A DNA stretch of 64,000 bases from Streptomyces sp. NBC_01429 (GCF_036231945.1 NZ_CP109599.1:5173501-5237500), one strand, 5' to 3'. Shown: positions 33,608 through 42,892, numbered from the stretch's first letter. Notes: generated by a model from the sequence alone, not told the origin. Numbers and translations: made by a program.

Positions 33608-34848
33608 CAGTCCTCCCTCCCGACGGAATTCCCCGCGAAGTTCACTGCGGAATTCTCTGCTGACCGCTCTGCCGAGTTCCCCGCTGACCGCCCCGCGAAC
33701 GCCAGCGCCTCCGCCCGCAGCGCCGCCGCTCTGCGCAGCGCCGCGACCGTCGGATCGGCCGGGTCGCCCGCCTCGCCGCGCGCCGCCGCCAGGACCTCGG
33801 GCACGGTGGTCAGGGCGCCCAGCTCGCCCCGTACGCTCCGGCCCAGCGCCTCCACCGCGTCCGCCGCGCGGGCCCGGGAGCGGCAGTGGAAGGCCAGTTC
33901 GCAGGCGGCCAGGCACTCCGGGGCGTAGGCGGCGGTGACCGACTCGACGGCGCCGGCCAGTTCCTCGCCCGTGCGGTCGCCGACGTCGAACGTGGTGCCC
34001 TCGGGGAGCGCGGCGGCGATGTCCTCGATCCGGGCCAGCCGGGTCAGCTGGCGGCGCGTCACCGAGAGCTGTTTGCGCACGTCCACGACGGAGGCCGTCG
34101 GAAGGTTCGAGAAGTCCTTCGGGCAGACCAGCAGGACGCGGTGGCCGACCTCGGCGCCCCGGGTCAGCTCGGCGACCCGCTCCAGCGCCAGTACGTACAC
34201 CGCGGCCTGCCGCGCCGCCGCGCCGACCTTCGCCGCGTCGGCCGAACCGTCGATCATCGGGAAGGACTTGATCTCCACGACCGTCCAGCGGCCGTCGGGC
34301 CGCACCACCACCGCGTCCGGCTCCAGGTACGCGGGCGATCCCGCCACCTCCAGGGCGAGCAGCGGATGGTCCAGCAGCGCCCAGGCCCCCGCCTCGGTGG
34401 CCTCCCGCAGCGCCAGCGCCGTGCGCGCCGTCCGGCCCTCGGGACCGGCCGCCGCCAGGTCGGGGACGAGCACCTCACCGGGCCCGGGTACGGGGACCCC
34501 CTCGCCGAGCCGGTCGGCGAGGAGCCGCATCAGCTCCGTACCGCCGTCGGCCTTGACCCGGGCCTCGAAGGCGTTCCCGCGCATGAAGGCGAACTGGGAC
34601 TGGCCGAACGGCGCCGGTGAGCCGAGCGCCGTCGCGAGCGCCGCCTTGTCGACCCCCGCGCCGTCCAGCAGAGCGCGCCGTCGGCAGCCGGGGTTGGCGG
34701 CGAGCGCCGCCAGCGCGCGGGCGTCCAGGGGACGTGGCGGGACGGTGGGGCCGCGCAGCTCAGCGAGTCGTCGCCGGAGCGTCGTCGGTGGAGGCGCCGA
34801 CGGCGTCGGTGGTGCTGGTGCGGGTCCGCTGCCCGGGGAATCGCTCAC
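33607..34848 (-). CDS. Cas4/Dna2-type PD-(D/E)XK nuclease with Fe-S cysteines
   Basis: The ~413-residue protein has RecB-family nuclease motifs: RGNAFE (about 90-95), LEPDAVVV (Asp178) and VEIKSF (Glu192, Lys194). One cysteine lies before the core (Cys55 in NPGCRRRAL) and three after it (Cys312, Cys316, Cys322 in ECLAACELAFHC), the arrangement that binds a 4Fe-4S cluster in Cas4, AddB and Dna2. It should be a DNA exonuclease. The tail has NSAE/NSAV-type repeats. The start is uncertain: GTG 34848 (MSDSPGSGP) overlaps the PAP2 gene by 89 bp, and a TTG at 34878 is also possible. It leads the three-gene operon with the helicase. Confidence 0.82.
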   Translation of the reverse strand: MSDSPGSGPAPAPPTPSAPPPTTLRRRLAELRGPTVPPRPLDARALAALAANPGCRRRALLDGAGVDKAALATALGSPAPFGQSQFAFMRGNAFEARVKADGGTELMRLLADRLGEGVPVPGPGEVLVPDLAAAGPEGRTARTALALREATEAGAWALLDHPLLALEVAGSPAYLEPDAVVVRPDGRWTVVEIKSFPMIDGSADAAKVGAAARQAAVYVLALERVAELTRGAEVGHRVLLVCPKDFSNLPTASVVDVRKQLSVTRRQLTRLARIEDIAAALPEGTTFDVGDRTGEELAGAVESVTAAYAPECLAACELAFHCRSRARAADAVEALGRSVRGELGALTTVPEVLAAARGEAGDPADPTVAALRRAAALRAEALAFAGRSAGNSAERSAENSAVNFAGNSVGRED

Positions 34849-35725
34849 CCGCGGAAGTCTCGCATCCACCGCTGACAATCGGGGTGGAACGGGGTGCCGG
34901 GGACGGATCCGGGGCCGGGACCGCGGACGGCGTACGCGCCGCCGTGAACCGGGCCCGCGCCCAGCTCCTGGTGTGGTCGGCCGCCCGCATCGCGGGCCTG
35001 GTCAGCGCCGCTCCCGCGGCCATCACAGCGACCCCCGCGACGGCGTCGAGGAAGTAGTGGTTGGCGGTCCCCATCACCACGACGGTGATCACCACCGGAT
35101 AGGCCACGCCCAGCCACCGCACCAGCGGGCTGCGGGCGTGCCGCCACAGCAGCACCCCGCACCACACGGCCCAGCCGACGTGCAGACTCGGCATCGCCGC
35201 GTACTGGTTGGTCATCCCGCCCAGTCCGCGCGGCGCGCTCGCCTCGGTGCCCCACCAGCCGTACGAGCTGTACTGCGCCATCGTGTCCACGAAGCCGTGC
35301 CCGGCGTCGAGCAGCCGGGGCGGGCAGGTGGGCAGGAGGGTGAAGCCGACGAGACCGAGCAGGGTGGAGGCCATCAGCCAGGTGCGGGCCGCGCGGTAGC
35401 GGGCCGGGCGGCGGCGGAACAGCCAGATCAGCACGGCCGGGGTGACCAGGTAGTGCAGCGAGGCGTACGCGAAGTCGGCGGGTATCCCGATCGCGGGGGT
35501 GCTGGTGAACAGCCGGTTGAGCGGGTGTTCGGCGTTGAGGAGGAGCGCCTTCTCCACGCGCAGGATCGCCAGCCCGTGATCGACCGCTGTCGACACGTCG
35601 CCGCGCGCCAGCAGCCGGCCCGCCGAATACGCGCCGTAGACCACGACGAGCAGGATCAGCTCCGTCCACCAGCGGGGCCGTGGGCGGGGCAGCGGTCTGT
35701 GGGTCGCGCTGGCGCTGTGCGGCAT
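34760..35725 (-). CDS. PAP2-family membrane phosphatase
   Basis: The 321-residue protein has about six transmembrane helices and the PAP2 / inositol-phosphotransferase motifs MPSLHVGWAVW and HYFLDAVAG carrying catalytic His residues. An upstream KxxxxxxRP-like motif is not obvious. Such proteins dephosphorylate lipid phosphates or transfer phosphoinositol headgroups. The disordered C-terminus (from about residue 255) overlaps the start of the downstream nuclease gene. ATG 35725 has GGAG about 10 bp upstream. Confidence 0.85.
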   Translation of the reverse strand: MPHSASATHRPLPRPRPRWWTELILLVVVYGAYSAGRLLARGDVSTAVDHGLAILRVEKALLLNAEHPLNRLFTSTPAIGIPADFAYASLHYLVTPAVLIWLFRRRPARYRAARTWLMASTLLGLVGFTLLPTCPPRLLDAGHGFVDTMAQYSSYGWWGTEASAPRGLGGMTNQYAAMPSLHVGWAVWCGVLLWRHARSPLVRWLGVAYPVVITVVVMGTANHYFLDAVAGVAVMAAGAALTRPAMRAADHTRSWARARFTAARTPSAVPAPDPSPAPRSTPIVSGGCETSAGERFPGQRTRTSTTDAVGASTDDAPATTR

Positions 35726-35943
35726 CCGGGACGGTCTCCATCATATTTTCGTGCTGCTGTCGGCCGACGTTCAACCGTACGGTGCATTCGGCCGACTCGC
35801 TCGGCCGGGTGTACCCCCGCCGCCGTGTTCGACCGGGACACCTCCCGGACGCCCTGTGGGACGCCGGGACGCCCCTGACGGTTGCCTCTCGTTCAGGTGC
35901 GTGATGATGGAACGGCACCGTTGTGAACCCAGGGAGTACCACC

Positions 35944-36540
35944 ATGGCACCGCGTATCCTGCTCGCCCGGCACGGCCAGACGGCCTGGTCGCTGTCCGGA
36001 CAGCACACCGGCAGGACGGACATACCTCTTCTGGAGGAGGGCCGCCGCGGCGCCGAACTGCTGGGGGAGCGGCTGCACCGTGAGCCGTGGTCGGGGCTGG
36101 CTGACGTGGAGATCCGTACGAGCCCGCTGGCTCGCGCGGCCGAGACCTGCGCGCTCGCGGGGTTCGGCGAGCGCGCCGAGCCGTGGGACGCGCTCATGGA
36201 GTTCGACTACGGCGCGTACGAGGGCATGACGCCCGCGCAGATCAAGGCGGACCGGCCCGACTGGTTCATCTGGCGCGACGGCGTTCCGGACGGTGAGACG
36301 CTCGCGCAGGTCTCCGCGCGCGCGGACGAGGTCGTCGCGTGGGCGCGCTCGGCCGACCGTGACGTACTGGTCTTCGCGCACGGCCACATCCTGCGCGCGA
36401 TCGGCGCGCGCTGGCTGGGCGAGGACATCTCGTTCGCGGCCCGTATCCGGCTCGACCCGACGTCGCTGTCGGTGCTCGACTGGGCGTACGGCCTGCCCGC
36501 GATCCAGGTCTGGAACGACACCGGACACCTGGCGCCCTGA
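35944..36540 (+). CDS. Histidine phosphatase family protein
   Basis: The 198-residue enzyme of the phosphoglycerate-mutase-like superfamily has the catalytic motif LLARHGQT at its N-terminus, the Arg in [12 protein letters not shown], Glu in [11 protein letters not shown] and the second His in [11 protein letters not shown]. It removes phosphate from small metabolites through a phosphohistidine; the substrate is unknown. ATG 35944 has GGGAG 7 bp upstream, and the frame upstream to 35923 adds little. Confidence 0.92.
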   Translation: MAPRILLARHGQTAWSLSGQHTGRTDIPLLEEGRRGAELLGERLHREPWSGLADVEIRTSPLARAAETCALAGFGERAEPWDALMEFDYGAYEGMTPAQIKADRPDWFIWRDGVPDGETLAQVSARADEVVAWARSADRDVLVFAHGHILRAIGARWLGEDISFAARIRLDPTSLSVLDWAYGLPAIQVWNDTGHLAP

Positions 36541-36570
36541 GCCCGCCCAGTCGGCGTCCCGGGCATCGGT

Positions 36571-38037
36571 TCACAACCGCACGTTCGTCGAGGTGTGCCG
36601 CTCCAGGAAGGCGCCCACCTCCGGCAGCCGCCGCTGCGGCAGCAGGACGCGGGCGGTGGACGCGAGCTTGGTCTGGATACGGGACGACTGGACCTCGTCC
36701 AGCAGGTCGAGCACCTGGTGGCCCGCCGCCGCGGCCTCGTCGGGCGCCCCCGCCCTGGCCAGATAGGTGGCCAGCTCCGCGCGGTAGAGGGCGAGGTTCC
36801 TGGTGAAGTGGGGGGCCTGGAGGACGGTGGCCCGGTACGCGTGACGGGCCGCCCGCGCCCAGTCGCCCAACGCCTCGTGGCAGAGCGCCTCCTGCGACTC
36901 CAGCTCCGGCTCGCCGAAGAAGGACATCCACTCGGGGTCGGCGTCGCGGGGACCCTCGTCGAACAGGCTGTGCGCCTGGGCGAGGGCCTGGTCGCACCCC
37001 GTACGGTCGCCGAGCCCCGCCCAGCCGGCCGCCTCCCGCAGCGCGAGCAGCGACAGCAGCCGGGGCGAGCCCAGCGACGCCGCCGCACGTCTGCCCGCCT
37101 GCGCGGTGCGCACGGCCTCCCGGCAGCGGCCCGAATCCCGGGCCAGGAACGACGTGTTGCAGAAGGCGTGCGCCTCCAGTGCCGCGTCGCCCGCCACCCG
37201 CGCGGTCGCCAGCGCCTCCGCGTAGTACGAGCGCGCGTCGTCGAGGCGGCCGGAGTCGTGGGCCAGCCAGCCCACCGAGATCGACAGCTCGCCCGCGCCG
37301 GAGTGCAGCCGGTCGGCGGTGGACTGACGGGCGGTCGCGCCCGCGTCCAGCAGCGCGTACGCGGCGCGCAGCGGCTGGGCGGCGCGCCGGTAGAGCCCGT
37401 CGGCGCCGTGCCGGTCGTCGAGCAGTCTGATTCTGCGTACGGCGTCCTCGACGGCGTTCACCTCGGCCTCGCCGACCCGGCGCGGCGCGGGAATGGCCAG
37501 CGGCCCCGGCGGCGGGGAAGCGGCCCCGGCGGGCGCACCGCCGAGACCGAGGGACGCGGCCATCACCGTGACGGGGCCGCTCGTCATGAATGCGCGACGC
37601 AGCACGTCGCTCTCCTCGCTGGTGTCGCTTGTTCCGCCGGAAGCTCCGGACACGCGATACGTGCCGGACGTGCCGTACGTGCCGGAAACGCCGTACGTAC
37701 CGGACGCGCCGGTGTCGCCGTGGCCGTCCGGGCCGGCGGAACGGGGAGGGGCAGGGTCGGTGACCCGCGCCGCTCTGCCACGTACCTCCGCACGTGGCGA
37801 GAAGCCCAGGTCCTTCAGGGTCAGCCCGGGGAACATGTGCAGGAAGACCCGTTCGTACGCGTAGTTGGGACAGCGGATCTCGCCGGCCTCCACTCGTCCG
37901 ATGTAACGTGCGTCGCACGCCACTTGCTCATCGATCTCACGGGCGGCCCTGCGCACGGCCGCCGCGAACTCCCCCGGCGAGCGCTGTGCGCGCAGCCGGC
38001 GGAACGCGTGGTTGGGAACTGCCCGAGACGACGCCAT
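36571..38037 (-). CDS. TPR-containing transcriptional regulator
   Basis: The 488-residue protein has an N-terminal XRE-like helix-turn-helix (about residues 10-70; DARYIGRVEAGEIRCPNYAYERV) and a C-terminal array of TPR-like helices (about 190-470). This build is shared with the Streptomyces NsdA-like group of developmental or antibiotic regulators, but I cannot place it further. Residues ~110-140 are a Gly/Ser/Thr repeat (TYGVSG-type) encoded by tandem DNA repeats at about 37641-37716. ATG 38037 has GGAGAGGG upstream. The gene is convergent with the histidine phosphatase gene. Confidence 0.82.
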   Translation of the reverse strand: MASSRAVPNHAFRRLRAQRSPGEFAAAVRRAAREIDEQVACDARYIGRVEAGEIRCPNYAYERVFLHMFPGLTLKDLGFSPRAEVRGRAARVTDPAPPRSAGPDGHGDTGASGTYGVSGTYGTSGTYRVSGASGGTSDTSEESDVLRRAFMTSGPVTVMAASLGLGGAPAGAASPPPGPLAIPAPRRVGEAEVNAVEDAVRRIRLLDDRHGADGLYRRAAQPLRAAYALLDAGATARQSTADRLHSGAGELSISVGWLAHDSGRLDDARSYYAEALATARVAGDAALEAHAFCNTSFLARDSGRCREAVRTAQAGRRAAASLGSPRLLSLLALREAAGWAGLGDRTGCDQALAQAHSLFDEGPRDADPEWMSFFGEPELESQEALCHEALGDWARAARHAYRATVLQAPHFTRNLALYRAELATYLARAGAPDEAAAAGHQVLDLLDEVQSSRIQTKLASTARVLLPQRRLPEVGAFLERHTSTNVRL

Positions 38038-38341
38038 GGCCGAGCCCTCTCCTGGTACAGCCGTGGGCGCCCACGGGCCCGGTGCCTGGCAGGACATGGT
38101 TCCGCGCCGCCCAACTCCGGTTGTTCCGGCGGATCAAGAACGTACCGTCTGTGACGGGCTTTATACATAGAGTTTTGCTACAAATCGGATTTCTCGCCCA
38201 CGATCTGCCATGAACTGCCATCCTTTGCGGCGGCGTGCCGCCGTAGCTGTTGACGCCGTAACGCGTTGAACCGTATGGAGTCGCCCAGTGCGTCCGCACT
38301 CGACGAGGAAGGGTGTTCCCTTGTTGAAGTTGGAGGTCGGT
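38038..38341. other. Divergent intergenic region with AT-rich core
   Basis: This 304-bp gap between the TPR regulator and the next plus-strand gene contains an AT-rich patch at about 38158-38195, unusual for the window and probably promoter DNA. I see no gene or clear operator. Confidence 0.45.
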
Positions 38342-38719
38342 ATGGAGTTCAGCGCGCGTTCCGGGGACACCGGGGAGCCCTGTGATCTGGTGACGGTGCC
38401 CGCCCGGCAGGGGCTGGAGGCGGTCGACATCCTGCGTCGCGGCGCCACCCCGGTGGTGGGGCCCGTGCTGCACGACGGGCCGTGCGACACCCTCGGCTTT
38501 CTGGTGCCGCCCGGTACGGCCGAGGAGTGGGACGTGCCGGGCAGCGCCTGTACGCAGACCAACGGGCGCGGCCTGCGGATCCCCACGGAGCCGCCGGTCA
38601 CCGGCTCGGACTGGCTCCTGCCGCCCGAAGCGGCGGGCCCGGTCACGGATCCGGTGGTGCTGCGGGAGGCCCTGGGGGAGGCGGCGCGGCTGATCGAGGC
38701 GGCCGACCGGTGTTCGTAG
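38342..38719 (+). CDS. Conserved Streptomyces protein next to the TPR regulator
   Basis: The 125-residue protein shows no known domain. It has segments GPVLHDGPCDTLGFLVPPG and TGSDWLLPPEA that I have seen in small Streptomyces proteins labelled Prim-Pol-like, possibly paralogous to the 28719-29378 product. ATG 38342 has GGAGG 5 bp upstream and is preferred over upstream GTG/TTG starts. It is divergent from the TPR regulator, and a regulatory partnership is possible. Confidence 0.65.
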   Translation: MEFSARSGDTGEPCDLVTVPARQGLEAVDILRRGATPVVGPVLHDGPCDTLGFLVPPGTAEEWDVPGSACTQTNGRGLRIPTEPPVTGSDWLLPPEAAGPVTDPVVLREALGEAARLIEAADRCS

Positions 38720-38809
38720 AGACCTGAGCGGGATCCGGGGGCGGCCGGAGCGGGACCTGGGCGGGACCCGGGTTCCCGGCGGTCCGCTCGCGGGACCGAT
38801 AATGGACGG

Positions 38810-39676
38810 GTGGCAAAGAACAGGCGCCGTGGGCGCGGCGAGGCCGAGTCCGTCGTCGAGACCGTCGACGGCGGGGTCGCCGAGCTGCGGCCCGACCGGG
38901 AGCACCCCCGCGCCTGGACGCTGCTGATCGACGGCGCTCCGCAGTCGCACGTCGACCTGGACGACCCCGCGCGGCTCTCCTTCGAGTACCAGCGCAGATT
39001 CGGCCATGTCGCCGACCTGGTCGCCCCGGCCGGCCGGCCGCTGCGCGTCGTGCACCTCGGCGGCGGCGCCTTCACCCTCGCCCGTTACGTCGCCGCCACC
39101 CGCCCCCGCTCCACCCAGCAGATCGTCGAACTGGACGCGGCCCTCGTCCGGTTCGTCCGCGAGCGCCTGCCGCTCGACCCGAACGCGCGGATCCGGGTCC
39201 GCTCCGCCGACGCCCGCGCCGGGCTCGGCAAGGTGCCCGACGGGTGGGCCGACCTGGTGATCGCCGACGTGTTCGGCGGCGCCCGTACGCCCGCGCATCT
39301 GACCAGCACCGAATTCCTGCGGGAGGTGCGCAGGGCGCTGCGCCCGGACGGCTGGTACGCGGCCAACCTCGCCGACGGGCCGCCCCTCGCCCATCTGCGC
39401 GGCCAGATCGCCACCGCCGCCGGGGTCTTCGGGCAGCTCGCGCTCGCGGCCGATCCGGCCGTGCTGCGCGGGCGGCGCTTCGGCAACGCCGTACTGGTCG
39501 CTTCGGACGGCGAGCTGCCCGTCGCCGAGCTGACCCGCCGGATCGCGGGCGACCCGCACCCCGGGCGGGTCGAACACGGCCGGGCCCTCACCGACTTCAC
39601 CGGCGGCGCCCCCGCCGTCACGGACGCGAGCGCCAAGGCGTCGCCGTCGCCGCCGGCCGGGGTGTTCCACACCTGA
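38810..39676 (+). CDS. Spermidine-synthase-like methyltransferase-fold protein
   Basis: The 288-residue cytosolic protein has a spermidine synthase / SAM-methyltransferase Rossmann core: VVHLGGGAFTLARYV (motif I), QQIVELDAALVRFV (motif II) and WADLVIADVFGG (motif IV). Substrate-loop residues of true spermidine synthase (the GGxE-D type aminopropyltransferase site) are only partly kept, so the reaction is uncertain. A GTG start is used and the Ala/Ser/Pro tail is not conserved. Confidence 0.85.
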   Translation: MAKNRRRGRGEAESVVETVDGGVAELRPDREHPRAWTLLIDGAPQSHVDLDDPARLSFEYQRRFGHVADLVAPAGRPLRVVHLGGGAFTLARYVAATRPRSTQQIVELDAALVRFVRERLPLDPNARIRVRSADARAGLGKVPDGWADLVIADVFGGARTPAHLTSTEFLREVRRALRPDGWYAANLADGPPLAHLRGQIATAAGVFGQLALAADPAVLRGRRFGNAVLVASDGELPVAELTRRIAGDPHPGRVEHGRALTDFTGGAPAVTDASAKASPSPPAGVFHT

Positions 39677-39731
39677 CGGCGCGCGGGCCCGCCGCCCGGC
39701 TCCGACGGCACCGCGCCCCTACTCTCAGCGG

Positions 39732-39776
39732 CCGTACCGTCAGCGCCCGTACCGTCAGAGCCCGTACCGTCAGCGG
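39732..39776. repeat. Three 15-bp repeats over a stop codon
   Basis: Three copies of CCGTACCGTCAGCGC-like units end over the stop codon of the membrane-anchored protein at 39770. The repeat is otherwise noncoding. Confidence 0.75.
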
Positions 39777-40345
39777 TCGTCGAACTCCACCGTCGGCGGA
39801 TGGTCGTGCCAGGTGCAGAAGACCGACACCTCGCGCCCGTCCCGCGTGAACGTCACCCGGATCCAGAACGGTTCCGTCCACACCTGCATCTGCCAGCCCG
39901 CCTCCGGTGTCGCCGAGACCAGCTCCGCCGAGGACTCACCGAGGTCGAGGACGACCCGGCCGCCGTCGACCGCGTAACTCTCCACCCGGCCGGACGCGCC
40001 CTTGGCGTCCGCCTCGCCGCCCCCGTCCGGGGTCTTCTCCGGAGTGCCGGGAGCGGCCTGTCCGTTGGTGTCCGGCGGCGCGGACGCCGACGAGGGTACG
40101 GAGGGCGCGGAGGGGGCGGACGGGGTCGGCTTCGCCGTCGGGCTCTCGGGCCGCCGGGTCGAGGACGCCACGGGCGCTGGCCCCGGCTCCGCCGAGCTGT
40201 CGACGGGCAGCGGCAGCGCGCGCGGCGGATCGTACGCCGTGCCCGCCATCACCGTGTGGACCCCCCACCACGACAGGGTCACCGCGGCGCCCGTGGCGAG
40301 CAGCCATGCCGTCGTGTGTATGAGTCCGGTGCGCATCGGGGCCAT
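39770..40345 (-). CDS. Membrane-anchored secreted protein of unknown function
   Basis: The 191-residue protein has one N-terminal membrane segment (about residues 12-35), a Ser/Pro/Ala-rich linker (about 50-110) and a small beta domain (VESYAVDGG, LVSATPEAGWQMQVW, WIRVTFT, FCTWHDHPP) that would lie outside the membrane. No family is recognised. It is divergent from the response regulator gene with about 135 bp between, so it may be a target or sensor partner of that system. The start is uncertain: ATG 40345 or 40336. Confidence 0.7.
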   Translation of the reverse strand: MAPMRTGLIHTTAWLLATGAAVTLSWWGVHTVMAGTAYDPPRALPLPVDSSAEPGPAPVASSTRRPESPTAKPTPSAPSAPSVPSSASAPPDTNGQAAPGTPEKTPDGGGEADAKGASGRVESYAVDGGRVVLDLGESSAELVSATPEAGWQMQVWTEPFWIRVTFTRDGREVSVFCTWHDHPPTVEFDDR

Positions 40346-40479
40346 AGTGCACCACAGGTCCCTCACCTGTCCCACGGGTCCCGAAGGAAGGCCAACTCCC
40401 GCCGGTACGGCCGCCCGAGCCGGGCCCGGCCGCGCGGAGCGGGCTCCCCGCGCCCGCCGGATGGCGTACGGTGCCGCCC

Positions 40480-41169
40480 ATGCCCAGTGTGCTCGTCGTC
40501 GAGGACGACCAGTTCGTACGCTCCGCCCTCATCCGGCACCTGACCGAGGCCGCCCACACCGTGCGGAGCGTCGGAACGGCCCTCGAAGCGCTGCGTGAGG
40601 TGGCCCATTTCCGCTTCGACGTGGTCATCCTCGATCTCGGCCTGCCCGATCTCGACGGGGCGGAGGCGCTGAAGATGCTGCGCGGCATCACCGACGTACC
40701 CGTGATCATCGCCACCGCCCGGGACGACGAGTCGGAGATCGTACGGCTGCTCAACGACGGCGCCGACGACTACCTCACCAAGCCGTTCTCGGTGGAACAC
40801 CTCTCGGCCAGGATCGCCGCCGTGCTGCGCCGGGCCCGCGCCACCGCCGAGGAGGCCGCGCCACCGAGCGTCGTCCGGGTCGGCGGGCTCGCCATCGATC
40901 CGCTGCGCCGCCAGGCCGAGCTGGACGGCACGCGACTCGACCTGACCCGGCGGGAGTTCGACCTGCTGACCTTTCTCGCCAGCCGCCCCGGGGTGGTCGT
41001 GGCGCGCAAGGAACTGCTCGCCGAGGTGTGGCAGCAGTCGTACGGCGACGACCAGACCATCGACGTCCATCTGTCCTGGCTGCGCCGGAAGCTGGGGGAG
41101 ACGGCGGCCCGCCCGCGCTATCTGCACACCCTGCGGGGCGTCGGGGTGAAGCTGGAGCCGCCCGTATGA
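40480..41169 (+). CDS. OmpR-family response regulator
   Basis: The 229-residue protein has a receiver domain (VVEDDQFVRSAL; phospho-acceptor Asp in VVILDLGLPDLDG; Lys in YLTKPF) and a C-terminal winged helix (LTRREFDLLTFLASRPGVVV, TIDVHLSWLRRKL). Its stop overlaps the kinase start (ATGA), so the pair is translationally coupled. ATG 40480 is preferred; a GTG at 40471 would add three residues. The signal is unknown. Confidence 0.92.
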   Translation: MPSVLVVEDDQFVRSALIRHLTEAAHTVRSVGTALEALREVAHFRFDVVILDLGLPDLDGAEALKMLRGITDVPVIIATARDDESEIVRLLNDGADDYLTKPFSVEHLSARIAAVLRRARATAEEAAPPSVVRVGGLAIDPLRRQAELDGTRLDLTRREFDLLTFLASRPGVVVARKELLAEVWQQSYGDDQTIDVHLSWLRRKLGETAARPRYLHTLRGVGVKLEPPV

Positions 41170-42698
41170 GATGGGCCCTGGTCAAGGTGGTCATCGCGGT
41201 GACCGTGATGGTCGTGGTGGCCTTCGCCGTCCCCCTGGGGCTCGTCATCAAGGAGATGGCCAGGGACAGGGCCTTCTCCAACGCCGAACGCCAGGCCGCC
41301 GCCATCGGGCCGACCCTCTCCATCACCACCGACCGCAACGCGCTGGAGCGCGCCATGGCCTCCACCCAGGCCGGCGCGGACGGCCGGATGGCAGTGCACG
41401 TGCCGGCCACCGCCTCCGGTGGCGCGCGGGACGCCGATGCGCGGGAGACCGAGGTCACGGAGACGGAGGCCCTGGACACCGAAGTCCCGGAGACCGAGGC
41501 CCTGGAGACCGAAGCGCTGGAGACCGAGGCCCTGGAGATCGGGACCAGCCGGGCCGCCGAGAAGGACCTGCGCACCGTCCAGCGCACCCCGCGCGCCGCC
41601 ATGGCCGGGGCCCCCGGCGGCTCCGTACTCCTCCAGCCCACCGCCCTCGGCTCGGGCCGGATCGCGGTCGTCGAGATCTACGTCCCCCGGGAGGAGGTCA
41701 CCAACGGCGTCACCACCGCCTGGCTGGTCCTCGCCGGCGTCGGCCTCGCCCTGGTCGTCGGCTCGGTCGCGGTCGCCGACCGGCTCGGCGTACGGGTGGT
41801 CGAGCCGGCGCAGCGCCTCGCGGGCGCCGCGCACGCCCTCGGCGAGGGAAAGCTCGGCGCGCGGGTCCCCGAGGAGGGACCGGCCGAACTGCGGTCCGCC
41901 GCCGTCGCGTTCAACTCCATGGCCGACCAGGTCGTCGGGCTCCTCGCCAACGAGCGCGAACTCGCCGCCGACCTCTCGCACCGGCTCCGTACCCCGCTCA
42001 CCGTGCTCCGCCTCAACGCCGCCTCGCTGGGCGAGGGACCGGCCGCCGACCAGACCAGGGCGGCCGTCGCCCAGCTGGAGCGCGAGGTCGACACGATCAT
42101 CCGCACCGCCCGCGAGTCCAAGCCGCAGACGGTCGCGGCCGGACCCGCCGGTGGCTGCGACGTCTCCGAAGTCGTCCGGGAGCGCATGGACTTCTGGTCG
42201 GCGCTGGCCGAGGACGAGGGCCGTACGGTGCGGCTCGCGGGCGTCGGCAGCCCCGTACGCATCCCGGTCGTACGGACCGAACTCGCCGCCGCGCTCGACG
42301 CGTTGCTCGGCAACGTCTTCCGCCACACCCCCGAAGGCACGGCCTTCTCGGTCGACGTGCACAACGGGGAGGACGCCGTGATCGTCCTCGTCTCCGACGC
42401 GGGCCCCGGCATCGCCGACCCGAAGGCCGCGCTCGCCCGCGGCAACAGCGGCGGCCGGGACGGCTCCACCGGCCTCGGCCTGGACATCGTCCGCCGGGTC
42501 GCCGAGTCGACGGGCGGCGACGTACGCATCGGACGGTCCGTGCTCGGCGGCACCGAGGTACGCGTCTGGATCGGCCTCGACGGCTGGCGCGCCCCGGCCG
42601 AACCGCGCCGGGGCCACCGGCTGCGCCGCCGCCGGCGCGGGGCACCGTCCCGGGCGGACGCGCAGCCGCCGGCCGGGCCCCCGACGCCCGCCCCCTAA
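41166..42698 (+). CDS. Sensor histidine kinase with repeat-bearing sensor domain
   Basis: The 510-residue membrane kinase has two helices (about residues 4-28 and 190-215) flanking an extracytoplasmic domain, then HAMP (about 215-265), DHp with the phospho-acceptor LSHRLRTPLTV, and a HATPase domain (ALLGNVFRHTPEG, SDAGPGI, STGLGLDIV). The sensor domain contains a run of E-T-E-A-L-type repeats (residues ~95-125) encoded by tandem DNA. The basic C-terminal tail is probably disordered. Its start overlaps the regulator stop. Confidence 0.92.
   Translation: MRWALVKVVIAVTVMVVVAFAVPLGLVIKEMARDRAFSNAERQAAAIGPTLSITTDRNALERAMASTQAGADGRMAVHVPATASGGARDADARETEVTETEALDTEVPETEALETEALETEALEIGTSRAAEKDLRTVQRTPRAAMAGAPGGSVLLQPTALGSGRIAVVEIYVPREEVTNGVTTAWLVLAGVGLALVVGSVAVADRLGVRVVEPAQRLAGAAHALGEGKLGARVPEEGPAELRSAAVAFNSMADQVVGLLANERELAADLSHRLRTPLTVLRLNAASLGEGPAADQTRAAVAQLEREVDTIIRTARESKPQTVAAGPAGGCDVSEVVRERMDFWSALAEDEGRTVRLAGVGSPVRIPVVRTELAAALDALLGNVFRHTPEGTAFSVDVHNGEDAVIVLVSDAGPGIADPKAALARGNSGGRDGSTGLGLDIVRRVAESTGGDVRIGRSVLGGTEVRVWIGLDGWRAPAEPRRGHRLRRRRRGAPSRADAQPPAGPPTPAP
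41444..41540 (+). repeat. Tandem coding repeat in the sensor kinase
   Basis: About eight imperfect 12-15-bp units of the type GAGACCGAGGCCCTG encode T-E-A-L-E steps in the predicted extracytoplasmic domain. Confidence 0.75.
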
Positions 42699-42872
42699 CC
42701 CGCCCTCATGTGCTCCTTAAGCGATCCCTAAGAACCCCGAAGCCCCCTCGGAACGAGCCTCTCGCCCCGCCCGGACGCGCTAACGTGCGGAGCGAGGACG
42801 AAGCGTCCCAGTGCCGCGCGTCCCGGCCGGAAACCAACCCCCCACCCGGCCGGGACGCGCATCGCGGTCCCC

Positions 42873-42892
42873 GCCGGGACGCGCGTCCCGGC
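42873..42892. terminator. Perfect 20-bp palindrome between the kinase gene and the GH1 gene
   Basis: GCCGGGACGCGCGTCCCGGC lies between two convergent stops, 22 bp from the glucosidase stop. It probably acts as a shared terminator hairpin, although it has almost no loop. Confidence 0.55.
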
